NCBI GenBank assembly: GCA_903995115.1
Contig: LR877159.1
Location: 412,501 to 476,500 of the forward strand
Length of the DNA stretch: 64,000 nucleotides
Direction: 5' to 3'
DNA from: Angomonas deanei
Lineage: Eukaryota > Euglenozoa > Kinetoplastea > Trypanosomatida > Trypanosomatidae
A program made the translations under genes and the position numbers. Below, piece after piece: positions 1-9,503 of this stretch. The notes below the pieces were generated by a model that did no database searches, was not told the DNA's origin, and saw only the letters and a list, made by a program, of their open reading frames with translations. How positions within the stretch are numbered: position 1 is the first letter of the stretch; each line of letters starts with the position of its first letter.

Positions 1-172
1 TTAAATGTTGTTCTATTTTATTATTATTATTTTCATAATGGTAATCATTATTATTATTTTGATTATCTTCTTCATCGATCATGGCAGTAAGTTCATCTAA
101 TAATGCTTTTTTGTAGGAATGCGTATTTAATTTCTTCTTTTTTCCAAAAGTCTCACTTTGTGAGACGTTCAT
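1..172 (-). CDS. N-terminal fragment of an Asn-run protein (runs off left edge)
   Basis: An ATG at 172 opens a frame that stays open to the window edge, giving 57 residues that begin MNVSQSETFGKKKKLN and then hold an acidic stretch (LTAMIDEEDNQ) followed by two AAT-coded Asn runs. The style (AAT only, runs broken by Asp, Tyr, His or Glu) matches the neighbouring AT-rich genes. The rest lies outside the window. No family can be recognised from this part. The start is supported by pyrimidine-rich sequence just upstream on the coding strand (plus-strand A/G-rich at 239-270). Confidence 0.5.
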   Translation of the reverse strand, partial: MNVSQSETFGKKKKLNTHSYKKALLDELTAMIDEEDNQNNNNDYHYENNNNKIEQHL

Positions 173-349
173 TTTTTTTTTTTTAAATCTAATTAGTAAT
201 AATAAACAAAAATCTATTTTCGCAATCTACTTTACACTTCAAAAAAAGAAAAAGGAAAAGAAAAAAGATGTCCATCACAATAAAAAAACAAAACCAATCT
301 ATTCACATCATTTTTGATTTTCAAAATTTCAATTTCTTTTTTTTTAATT

Positions 350-2047
350 TCATAAATATCCGTCCGTGATGAGCGACTCCCGTATCGCGATGGCCTTCTG
401 CAGCAGTCCCTCCACCTCCACGGACGGTAACTGTCGTAGCCGGTGTAATATCATTTCCTTGTCACTCTCGATCAATTCCTCCGTCAGCTCGGTGAGGACG
501 GCGAGACAGACGAAGGGGTGTAGGGCAAAGTTACTGCCAGGGAAGACACTATGAGGATTATGATGATGATTGTTATTTTGAAACGAGTGGTTATCGGTGC
601 TATTTTCGTCTTCCTTTCTTTTTTGATGGGTTACAGTATTGTTATTATTATTTTCTTTTTTATTATGATTGCTCAAAATGCTGCCGATTTCTTCCGCAAA
701 ATAGTAATCCCACACCAATAGTAAATTATGGACTGGCATGCGGTCGGCGAGCAAGTACGACAGCAAGTCCGGCACCCACTCCAGCGGTGACAGTCCCTCA
801 CACAAGAAATGAATATACAATGTTTTATTGACATGATGAAATAAGGAAAGAAAGACCCCACAGTGGTGCTGCAGGGCCACCGCATCTTGCAAGATATTAT
901 TGCCATTTTTCAAAATGGAAAACAAATTGGAAACGTAAAAGTAAATTTCATGTGCGGTGGTGGTGATGTGCTGAAAGGCGACGGTGAAGTGATACAATAA
1001 GTGTATCTCATGCACGCCGACCTGCGTGTAGGTGGCTTGCAAGGTCTGTAACACTTTTTCCAAGGTTTTTTGTTTTTCTATTTCGTTGTGATTGTTTTCT
1101 TGACGGGCGCGATAGAGAATGCGCTCCCACACCGCGGCGGTGTCTCCTGATAGTAATAAAACGTTTTGTACCGTTTTTTCCACGTTATTATTATTATTAT
1201 TTTGATGATTATTATTATCGGTGAAGCGGCCCGTGGTGGGTCCTTCCTGTCCGGTGGTGTAGACGCTATAGTTACGGCCGGCGTGCGCGGACTGACTCTG
1301 AAATAATTCAATCAATACGTTACTGCGTCTTCCTTTTTCACGAATGATGTAGGGCGCTTTTTCCAACCACGTTTTGGGTAAATAAATATTAGAATTATTA
1401 TTTTTGTACTCGGTGTGTACTTTTCCCTTTTCATTTTCCTTGAGAACGTCTAAAATAACTTGGGTTCGTTTTTTTTCTTGTTGTTCAAACCACAACAAGT
1501 AGGATTGATGTAAGTTTTGAAACATTTTTTGCAAAACGCGATCGGTCGCCGTAAAGTCGATTAACAACTTATTGAGAATCACTTTTGTATTATTATTATT
1601 ATTATTATTATTATTGTCTGGTGATGTATTATTATTATTCTCATTCGTCACGTTCGTTTTTCCGGTATCTGTGTTTTTTTGGATATTACTATTACTCGTC
1701 GTAGTGGCATTAGAAAAATCTGCCGACGATGTCACATGACTTATCTTTTTGTTGTTTTTATTATTATTATTCACTGTTGCATTATTATTCGTACCGTTAC
1801 TACTACTACTGTTGTAGTTGCTCATAATATTTTGAAAAATAATGTGAAAAAAATATTGATAGACAATGTTACGATAGTGAGATGGTATACCCAACTTTGC
1901 CGCCTCACGGAGGTGACTAACATTCACGGCGACCTCTTCATCCAGTAGTTCCTCAAAAATATTATTATTATTATTATTTTCATTGTTGGCATTTTTTCTA
2001 CGGAGTGTAGAGGTGCTTTCTACGTCAGGCGTCTCGACGTGCATCAT
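350..2047 (-). CDS. TBC-domain Rab GTPase-activating protein
   Basis: A 565-residue protein, probably a GAP for a Rab GTPase in vesicle traffic. The TBC fold is recognised from an N-terminal LREAAKLGIPSHYRNIVYQY block (TBC motif of an Arg, a Gly-Ile-Pro turn and a following Arg), a YTQVGVHEIHLLYHF block in the place of the YCQGM motif, and a C-terminal LYIHFLCEGLSPLEW ... LLLVWDYYFAEE block typical of the end of a TBC domain. The Gln-finger (YxQ) is present, but the IxxDxxR Arg-finger motif is not clean: IDFTATDR is the nearest match. Long Asn, Ser and Thr-rich inserts coded mainly by AAT separate the conserved blocks, so the protein is much longer than the domain. Two ATGs sit side by side at the start (MM). 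The exact Rab partner cannot be told. Confidence 0.75.
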   Translation of the reverse strand: MMHVETPDVESTSTLRRKNANNENNNNNNIFEELLDEEVAVNVSHLREAAKLGIPSHYRNIVYQYFFHIIFQNIMSNYNSSSSNGTNNNATVNNNNKNNKKISHVTSSADFSNATTTSNSNIQKNTDTGKTNVTNENNNNTSPDNNNNNNNNNTKVILNKLLIDFTATDRVLQKMFQNLHQSYLLWFEQQEKKRTQVILDVLKENEKGKVHTEYKNNNSNIYLPKTWLEKAPYIIREKGRRSNVLIELFQSQSAHAGRNYSVYTTGQEGPTTGRFTDNNNHQNNNNNNVEKTVQNVLLLSGDTAAVWERILYRARQENNHNEIEKQKTLEKVLQTLQATYTQVGVHEIHLLYHFTVAFQHITTTAHEIYFYVSNLFSILKNGNNILQDAVALQHHCGVFLSLFHHVNKTLYIHFLCEGLSPLEWVPDLLSYLLADRMPVHNLLLVWDYYFAEEIGSILSNHNKKENNNNNTVTHQKRKEDENSTDNHSFQNNNHHHNPHSVFPGSNFALHPFVCLAVLTELTEELIESDKEMILHRLRQLPSVEVEGLLQKAIAIRESLITDGYL

Positions 2048-2330
2048 TGGAGAATAAAACTACAAAACTAAACAAAAGAATGATCCGTTAAACTGCTTTT
2101 TTTTTTTAAAAAAAAAAAGAGAGATAAATCGTTTGAAACAGAAATCAGCAAAACATCAATCATAAGAAAATGATTATAAATCCACACAACCAAAAAAAAA
2201 AAAAAAAAAGTAGCAAAAAATTAACAATAACAGGAAACAGTAAAAAGTCAATGATAACAATAATGGTAAAAAAAAACGTAGAAAAGGAAAACAGCAACCA
2301 GAAAAAAAGAAAAGCATCAACGATCCCATC

Positions 2331-3323
2331 TCACGCGGTCGCCGCCCTCGGTACGACCAGCGGTACCACCACCTTCGTGATCACCACACCATTCTCCTCT
2401 AGTTGTTGTTTCAAGGCCCACAAGTCGGAAGGGCAGACATGCCACTGCGGGCCAGTCTTGTACGTGACCGTCCGCAGCGAGCGCATACGCAAGAGCGGCT
2501 CAAAGTTTAGTTCCGCACAGCCGTCCTCCACGATGATTTCATTAATACGAGGTGGAAGCGTGGCACACCAGTGAATATCGCGTAGTTCATTTCCGGCGAT
2601 GGAGAGTTGCGTGACGCGCTGTAGGAGGGGCACCATCGTCTGCACGTACGTCTCCACGGTGAGACCGGCCGCCATCAGCCAGTACTGTACCTGATCGTTC
2701 ACAACAAAGGTTTTCTCCTCCGAGGCGGCGCCAAAAGACTGTAGCAGCGGATACCGCAACCCCCCGCGCCGGTGGCTGAGAAATACCTTCATGACGTCGT
2801 CCCCCGTGATGCACTGCAGCAGCGGCAGGGCGGGGAGCAACTTGATATAAAAGTCCGAAGGGACGACCGGTGTGGTGGTCGCATTGTAAAGCGAGCGACG
2901 ATCGAGGGAGAAGAGCGCCTTGAGGTCTGCGTAGCGCATGTTCTGGCCGGCACAGAGACGGTACAAGAGATAGAGATCATTGTACTGAGAGGTGTTGAAG
3001 TTGAAGTGGGCGTCGATTAGCTCCCTCGTGCCAGGTGGGCAGCGCTCAATGACGGCCTCGATCTCACTCGCAGTCGTTTTACGGCTCACCGCAGGGACCA
3101 CGTTCTTTTGCTTGACGGGGTCCCAGGCATCCTCGGCCGGGGACGGTGCCGCCGCGGCCTCTTCCTTTCCTTCCCGTGTCTGCAGGAGTGCCTCCAGCTG
3201 CTTGGATTGTTCCTCCAGTCGTCGGGCAAGGGCGACACGCTCGGCCTCGTTGGACTGCATCTGCCGTAGCTGTTGCTGCATCGCGGCGAACTCTTCCGCG
3301 GAGACGGTAACGTTTTCAGACAT
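2331..3323 (-). CDS. Conserved-looking protein, coiled coil plus LRR-like tail, unknown function
   Basis: A 330-residue protein whose ATG at 3323 (MSENVTVSAEEFAAMQQQ) is preferred over an upstream start that would add a hydrophobic AT-rich leader lying in the spacer. Residues of about 5-65 form a Gln/Glu/Leu-rich coiled coil (AMQQQLRQMQSNEAER), then an Ala/Pro linker, then a helical domain (PGTRELIDAHFNFNTSQYND). The C-terminal third has leucine-rich-repeat-like spacing (VTQLSIAGNELRDIHW, then MRSLRTVTYKTG). There is no signal peptide or membrane segment. I do not recognise the family. Codon use is GC-rich like MCM5 next to it, unlike the Asn-run gene on its other side. Confidence 0.6.
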   Translation of the reverse strand: MSENVTVSAEEFAAMQQQLRQMQSNEAERVALARRLEEQSKQLEALLQTREGKEEAAAAPSPAEDAWDPVKQKNVVPAVSRKTTASEIEAVIERCPPGTRELIDAHFNFNTSQYNDLYLLYRLCAGQNMRYADLKALFSLDRRSLYNATTTPVVPSDFYIKLLPALPLLQCITGDDVMKVFLSHRRGGLRYPLLQSFGAASEEKTFVVNDQVQYWLMAAGLTVETYVQTMVPLLQRVTQLSIAGNELRDIHWCATLPPRINEIIVEDGCAELNFEPLLRMRSLRTVTYKTGPQWHVCPSDLWALKQQLEENGVVITKVVVPLVVPRAATA

Positions 3324-3644
3324 GACGATAAAGAGTAATGATGGATTGATTTTCTTTGAAATGAAGGTTAAAAATGAATGGTAAACGAACAAGGAAGAAT
3401 AATAATAATAAAAATTTTTTAGACCTAAAAAAAAAAAAAGTAAGGAGAATACAGAAAAGAATAGGTTTAAGAGTCACCCTTTTTCCTTTATTTCTCTACC
3501 ACGTACCAAAGAACAGAAACAAAAGCATTACGTTTATATCGCATTTCAATATAAATCTATACTCTCCATTGAAATTCTATCTCACATACACCCAAGTATG
3601 TTTTTCATAATGTTTCTATGTTAGTTTTTTTTATTTTTCTATCC
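3324..3644. other. Intergenic spacer, AT-rich
   Basis: 321 bp between MCM5 and the coiled-coil gene. It holds A-rich tracts on the plus strand (polypyrimidine on the coding strand) that could serve the downstream gene as a trans-splice signal. No gene, RNA or repeat is seen. Confidence 0.5.
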
Positions 3645-5996
3645 TCAGCGAGCGCGGTACAACAGGGTCCGTTGCTTCCGCCACTCCAACTCCTCTCGCC
3701 GCACCATCGCAAAGATAGCGCGATCAATCAGACTACCGTCAAACCCAAACTTGCGTAACTCTGATTGCAGTCGGTTGTGTTCTACCGTCGCCCCCATTGC
3801 TACCCGCCGTCGCAAGGCATCCTCAATCTTGTGGACCAGCTCCGTCTGCCCTTCGCTCAGCTGACTCTCCGTCACGCCGCTGCGAATGGCGTCCACGGTG
3901 GCGGCACGAAAGAGACGAATCGCCTCTTCGGCATCGGCGCGACTGGCGCGGGGGTCTAACCGCATCTTGGCGAGACTCTCCGTAATGCGCACGAGACTTT
4001 CTAGCTGACGGGCGGTGACTTGGATAATGGGCGCGGCACTGCCACCACCGCCTGTCGCGACCGACTCCAGCGTGTGCTGATGAGCCTCCCGCCGCACTTG
4101 TACATAAAAGTCTAACAAGATTTCGGCCGCCTCCTCGCTAATCGTCGTGTGGCACGTCGCCTTGGCATAACTAATATATTTGGAAATAAAGTGTCGGTCG
4201 ACCGTGGCGGTCATGGTGTCGTCCTTGGAGAGTTTAGGGCCGCCCCCACCGCGGGGTCGACCACTCGCACCCTCACGACCGCCGTGTGCCGCCCCTTTGT
4301 GCAGCGTCACGACGTGCTGCGCGAGGCGGCTGTCTATCCTCGGGTCCCTCGGGTCAATCACCTTGAAAATAAGATCAAACCGAGACAGAATACTACTCTG
4401 AAAGTCCATCTGTTCCTCGTTCGACCGCAGTGGGTCGTAACTACCGAGCGTGGGGTTGGCAGCGGCGAGCACACTCGTGCGACTGTTCAGCATTGTGGTA
4501 AGATTGGCTTTGGCAATCGAAATCGTCTGTTGTTCCATTGCCTCGTGGATTGCGACTTGATCCTGTTCTCGCATTTTATCAAACTCATCGATGCAGACGA
4601 CCCCGCCGTCTGCCAATACCATCGAACCCGCCTCCAAGGCAAACTCACCGGAACCGTTCGAGACCACCGTGGCGGTCAGACCGGCGGCGCTACTCCCTTT
4701 ACCAGAGGTGTAGACCCCAATCGGTGCCACCTTCTCTGTGAATTTGAGTAACTGCGATTTAGCGGTAGAGGGATCCCCAATAAAAAGAACATTCATGTCC
4801 CCACGGAGGTAGTTGTTGCCCTGGCGCTTGCGGGTGCCACCGAAGAGAAGACACACGATTGCTTTTTTCTGATCGTGCAGTCCAAAGATAGCAGGGTCAA
4901 TGCTCTGCGATAGTTTCTCGTACACATGACCCGAGGCCGCGAACTGCTTGAAGCTGGCTTCCTCCTCTGGCCGCCAGGAGAGCGCATTGCGGGAGCGGAT
5001 ACGGGAGGAGAAACTTTCATTCACACTGACACAAGACGTGGCGCCGTTCTCGCACATGCCGTAGAACATGAGACCAGTGGCGCGCACGTACTGGGCGCGC
5101 AGTCCAGCGGCACGGCGGGTGTTGCCACCTCCGCGACGAGTGCCGTCTGCGCTCCCACGCCGGTCCTGCACGGAGACCACGCCCACCACTTGAATACGAT
5201 TCCCCGCGCTGACACGATCCACAAGATAACGGTCCACCATCACCGTGACATGCCGCGGTAACTCCCCAGTGGGCACGTCCTCTGGTAGTTCCTGCAGTTT
5301 TAATATTTGTTGATCCTCGTACTCACTTTCCATGGGCAGCAAGACGTACGGGTTGGGCCGACACTTGGTGTTACCGCCACCACCACCAGTGGAGAAGACA
5401 TCCCCCTGCTGCGGGCCGTGGTTCGCGAGGCACTGTGGGGGCAGATCGACGGAGCGGCCGCCGTTGATAAACGTTTTGGCGCGACAACTACTGCACTGAA
5501 TCGCGGCTCGTGTGCATTGCGCGTGACTAGCGCTCGTCCGCACCACAATCCCCGTCACACACACCAACGAGGCGACGGTGTTGTTGTTCTTGGCCAACTG
5601 CCGTAGCGAGATGGGCGTTACCCCCCAGAATAGCTGGACCTGCACGGTGCTGTGCCGGGCGAAGGAGGGGAACATCCCCTCACTGCTCGCGACCTCCCAG
5701 GCGGTGTGCTCTAATAACGGCAGCGTACGCGTGGGGGCCGTGATGAGACGGTGAAACAGACTCTTGCTGAACTGCTGCACATGAGCGAGATGCACCTCCA
5801 AGAAAAAGAGATCCGCCGAGAGGTTCTCGCGTAGCATATCCAGATAGACGAAGCGATTGCCCACACAGAATTGGTAGAAGAATTCTTTACACAATAAGTG
5901 TAAGTCCGCTGTGCCGTCCGCGACGGTAGTGGCGTCACTCTCTGCCTCTGCACGGGCAAAGTTGGTGACCTGCACTGCCCCGACGTCGGATTGCAT
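3645..5996 (-). CDS. MCM5: MCM5 replicative helicase subunit
   Basis: A 783-residue MCM protein, one of six subunits of the MCM2-7 helicase that unwinds DNA at replication origins in the nucleus. The order is N-terminal helical and OB domains with a zinc-finger-like Cys cluster (CTRAAIQCSSC at about 161-171), then the AAA+ domain: GGTRKR and RGDMNVLFIGDP, Walker A GDPSTAKS (about 407-414), a YTSGKGSSAAGLTA stretch, Walker B VVCIDEFDKM (about 466-475) and the Arg finger SRFDLIF (about 537). The wording around Walker A and AHEAMEQQTISIAKA fits MCM5 better than other paralogues. Odd points: Walker A has Ser where nearly all MCMs have Gly (GDPGTAKS), and Gly-rich inserts interrupt the zinc region and the region near residue 600. 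The frame is unbroken and GC-rich. Confidence 0.93.
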   Translation of the reverse strand: MQSDVGAVQVTNFARAEAESDATTVADGTADLHLLCKEFFYQFCVGNRFVYLDMLRENLSADLFFLEVHLAHVQQFSKSLFHRLITAPTRTLPLLEHTAWEVASSEGMFPSFARHSTVQVQLFWGVTPISLRQLAKNNNTVASLVCVTGIVVRTSASHAQCTRAAIQCSSCRAKTFINGGRSVDLPPQCLANHGPQQGDVFSTGGGGGNTKCRPNPYVLLPMESEYEDQQILKLQELPEDVPTGELPRHVTVMVDRYLVDRVSAGNRIQVVGVVSVQDRRGSADGTRRGGGNTRRAAGLRAQYVRATGLMFYGMCENGATSCVSVNESFSSRIRSRNALSWRPEEEASFKQFAASGHVYEKLSQSIDPAIFGLHDQKKAIVCLLFGGTRKRQGNNYLRGDMNVLFIGDPSTAKSQLLKFTEKVAPIGVYTSGKGSSAAGLTATVVSNGSGEFALEAGSMVLADGGVVCIDEFDKMREQDQVAIHEAMEQQTISIAKANLTTMLNSRTSVLAAANPTLGSYDPLRSNEEQMDFQSSILSRFDLIFKVIDPRDPRIDSRLAQHVVTLHKGAAHGGREGASGRPRGGGGPKLSKDDTMTATVDRHFISKYISYAKATCHTTISEEAAEILLDFYVQVRREAHQHTLESVATGGGGSAAPIIQVTARQLESLVRITESLAKMRLDPRASRADAEEAIRLFRAATVDAIRSGVTESQLSEGQTELVHKIEDALRRRVAMGATVEHNRLQSELRKFGFDGSLIDRAIFAMVRREELEWRKQRTLLYRAR

Positions 5997-6177
5997 GGAG
6001 GATAATAATAATAATATTATTACTATTTGAGTGGCGAAGAAAAGGGAAAGTAGATATCGTGTTACATAGTAATTTTTATCAGATGATTCTAATGAGAATA
6101 ACAGAATAATAACACTTTTTTAAATTTTATTAATATATAGGTATATGATTTTTTTATAAAAATAAAAATATAATACT

Positions 6178-9100
6178 CTAACCATTATTGGACTCGTGCA
6201 CTTTATTTTCCGCCGCCACTCGCAAAAGTGTTTCCCGGTTGTACCCTTTTTCCGCAAACGGTGTTTGTTTCGACAACAATAATACATTTCCTTCCAACAC
6301 ACCGTTAATCAATCCTTTTCGTAGTAATGGAAAGACCCACATCAAGCTCACCTCCGTGCTGCTCCACCGCTCGTGTTCTTCATTTTCAAAAAAAGTGTGC
6401 AGATAGTAGTCCCGCATTTTGCAAATTTCTATCGTGGATTGACAGTCATTGTGACAATAATATTTCACTACCATCGCCAACAAAACCGTTTCCCGTCCGT
6501 ACCGTAATATATTATAAATGCCGGTAGACTCAAAAAAATACGCGTTGGCGTTCAGCACATAATCGTACAAAACAATATTAGCGGCCCGCACGGCGACTTG
6601 TAGGTCTACCAGACAGGGAAATAATGAAAATAACGGTTCGACCCAGTTGTGGTTGTTTATTTTATTATTATTATTGGATGGTATCTTCCCTAACGCGAGG
6701 GCCGTCGCGAACAGCCGTAACTGAACCATTCGCTCATTTTGTATAATATCATTATAGTACGATAATCCACTATTATTATTTTCATTATTATTATTATTTT
6801 CATTATGATTTTGAAAAGTAGGGCAGGTCACCAACGCCTTGGCCAGCAGCGTCATGGCCTCCTCCGCTCGCTGTCTCGTTAAACTTCCTTTCTCTAACCA
6901 CACCGCGGCAGTCCCGTAGTACAGCGCACACCGCTCCTCCAAGGCATTAGGAAAACAGCGATGAAACCCGTCTGAAAAGGGAATGTGATGTTCGGTGAAG
7001 TTATCGGTGAGCGTGTCGATAAAGCTGTGAGCGAGGGCAAACAGTAATTGTTCATTTTCTTTGATTTGTTTTCCAACATTATTATTATTATTGGAAGATA
7101 GAAAGGAGGTTTCCATAGGGTCTAGTACCCAGCCCCCGCCAGCACTTTGTTTTATGAGTTGGTGTCGTTTAGCTAACGTGACCAGTGCATTCATATACCG
7201 TACAATCTTCTTGGCAACATAACAGTGCGGCGCCGTCACTTCGTCATGACCTTTGTTAAACAATGCATAATTGTAGTTTTCTGCTTCCATGAAGGTGATT
7301 TGAATGCGACGGAGTAGCACCGGAAGACAGCTAAAGGGGAAAAATTCTATTTTATGATTATTATTATCGTTGGCAGAGGATCGTTGAAATATCCCTAGGC
7401 TGGCCTCGCTGTACATGCTGAGATACTCCGACATCCCATTGGCACAGCTACACGCTTCGTAAAAAGATTCCACCGGGTGTTGTACGATATGTTTCATGAC
7501 ATTGATATTATTTTGTATTTCCTGTCGTATCCAGTGTTCGTGCTGCTGCTGTTGCTGTAGCAGGGTGGCCTTAAAGGGGGATTGTCCACCATAAGAATAA
7601 CGATCGGTGCTGAGATTACTATTTCGATATAAAATAGCGTTTACAATGTCGTCTTCTTCGTTTTCGTCACTGGTGAAATCGAAAAATAATAAAGTTTGCA
7701 ACATGAAATTAATGTGACAGCCGAGCGCAAAAAGGGAACACCAGTTGGCCATACATTTCTTACTTTTTAACGTCTCCAGCACAATTTTCAAATGAGGTAT
7801 TATTATTATTACTATTATTTTGCATTTTTTGAACGGTGTTTAATGTATTTTCCCAAACGGTAAAAAAATCCGCTAATGTACGTGAGAAATCATTGCCATA
7901 GACGCCGACTTTGGACGCACTAAAAAATGCTTCCTGCAAAATTAAAAATCCATCTTCCCTGGATTTATTATTATTATTATTATTATTGTTGGAAATTTCT
8001 AAAATAGTGAATAAAAAAACGTGAAATTGTTCCGCGGCGTAACAGTAAATGGAATGGTTTGGTTTACGCTGGGCGTGTGGTTGAACCATTTTTTGTAATG
8101 TATTATTATTATGATGTGATCATTATCATTCTGATAATTATGATTGGAAGAATTGAGTTGAGAAAAATCTAATTTTTTATTGACATTATTATTATTATTA
8201 TTATTATTATTTTGAAAGGAGGATTCTTTTTCAAACTTCTTTTTCGTTTCCTTCGTGAAAGATTGTTTTGGGTCGAATGAGTCTCGTTGTCGTTTATCTT
8301 TATTATTATTATTATTTTCAATCGTACTATTATTATGACTGTTATGAAATGCACTTTTATTCATAGAATTATTATTATTATTATTAGCGCTGCTATTAAA
8401 CGTAGTGGAAGCACCAAACGCACTTTTAGTATTACTATTATTAATAGAATTATTATTATCCGTTTTCGAGAATGCAGAAAAAACAGGTTTTACTGACGGC
8501 AAAGGCGCTCCGAAAGCACTTTTTAGTGGTTTCGAATCCATTACCGTATTATTCTTATTCTTATTTTTTATTTCTGTTGTCGTTTCTTCTTCTTCCGGTT
8601 CTTCTTCTTCCTCATTATCAAAGTCATCTTCCTCTTCTTCATAATCGTCCTCTTCTTCATCGTTGTAGTCATCGAAAATATCGGTTAAGACTTCTTTTTC
8701 TTTTTTATTATTATTTTTATCACTTTTTTCTACTTTCGTTTCCGTTTCGTCCGGTAAGTCTAACAATGTATCATCCTCTTCTTCATAGTTACTTTCTTCC
8801 TCATAATTATCATCATCGTCTTCCTCTTCTTCTTGTTGTTGTTCTAGTGCCGATAGTTTTGAGATGGGTAAACTATCTTTATTATTATTATTTTGATTAT
8901 TATTATTATTGAAGGCAGAGGAGAAACTACCGGACGTATTGGCTGTAAAAGCGGATTTGTTATTACTACTGTTATTATTATTGTTGTTGGGGAAAGCAGA
9001 ACCAGAAAAAACAGAACTATTATTATTTTTATTAAAATCGTCTTTTTTTGAAAACACAGAACTGGTCGTATTATTTTTATTAGAAAACGCTGATTTAGAG

Positions 9101-9204
9101 AATACAGAATTACTATTATTATTATTATTTAGGACTGGAAATCCACCTTGTAAAATACCTTTTTTATTATTATTCTCATTGGCAGATGTACCGAAGACAG
9201 ACAT
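6178..9204 (-). CDS. Putative FG/SAF-repeat nucleoporin-like protein with helical C-terminus (two frame breaks)
   Basis: I read this as one gene of about 1,008 codons starting MSVFGTSANENNN at 9204. The first third repeats short Phe motifs (SVFSKSAF, SVFSGSAFP, KSAFGAPLP, KSAFGAST) between Asn runs, followed by a very acidic Glu/Asp stretch (about 8560-8860), as in disordered FG nucleoporins or mRNA-export scaffolds of the Sac3/GANP type. The rest is alpha-helical (FHVFLFTILEIS, LKIVLETLKSKKCMANWCSLF, MWVFPLLRKGLINGVLEGN). The frame changes near 8,100 and again near 7,795, both beside AAT runs; the two shifts cancel, so total length is a multiple of three. No known domain is certain in the C-terminal part. 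A role at the nuclear pore or in mRNA export is inference from the Phe repeats. Confidence 0.5.
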
Positions 9205-9503
9205 AGAAATATATATATATATATATATTTTTTTTAAAAAGAATAATCTATCTATGTGATTTATTTTTCTTTTTTTTGGGATGGAAACGAAAAAAAAAAA
9301 AAAAAAATAGAGAAATAAGAGTTTGACAAATTTCCCTTTTTTTTTTTTTATGAAATGAAAAATAGTTACCGACGAAAAAATATAAATAATCGTAAAATAA
9401 ACACACATATATGTTGTATCTATCATCTATCATTTTCTATTTTTTTTTTTTAAATTCCGTAGTGATACAATAAAAAAAAAAAAGTAAATCTATCATTTTT
9501 TTT

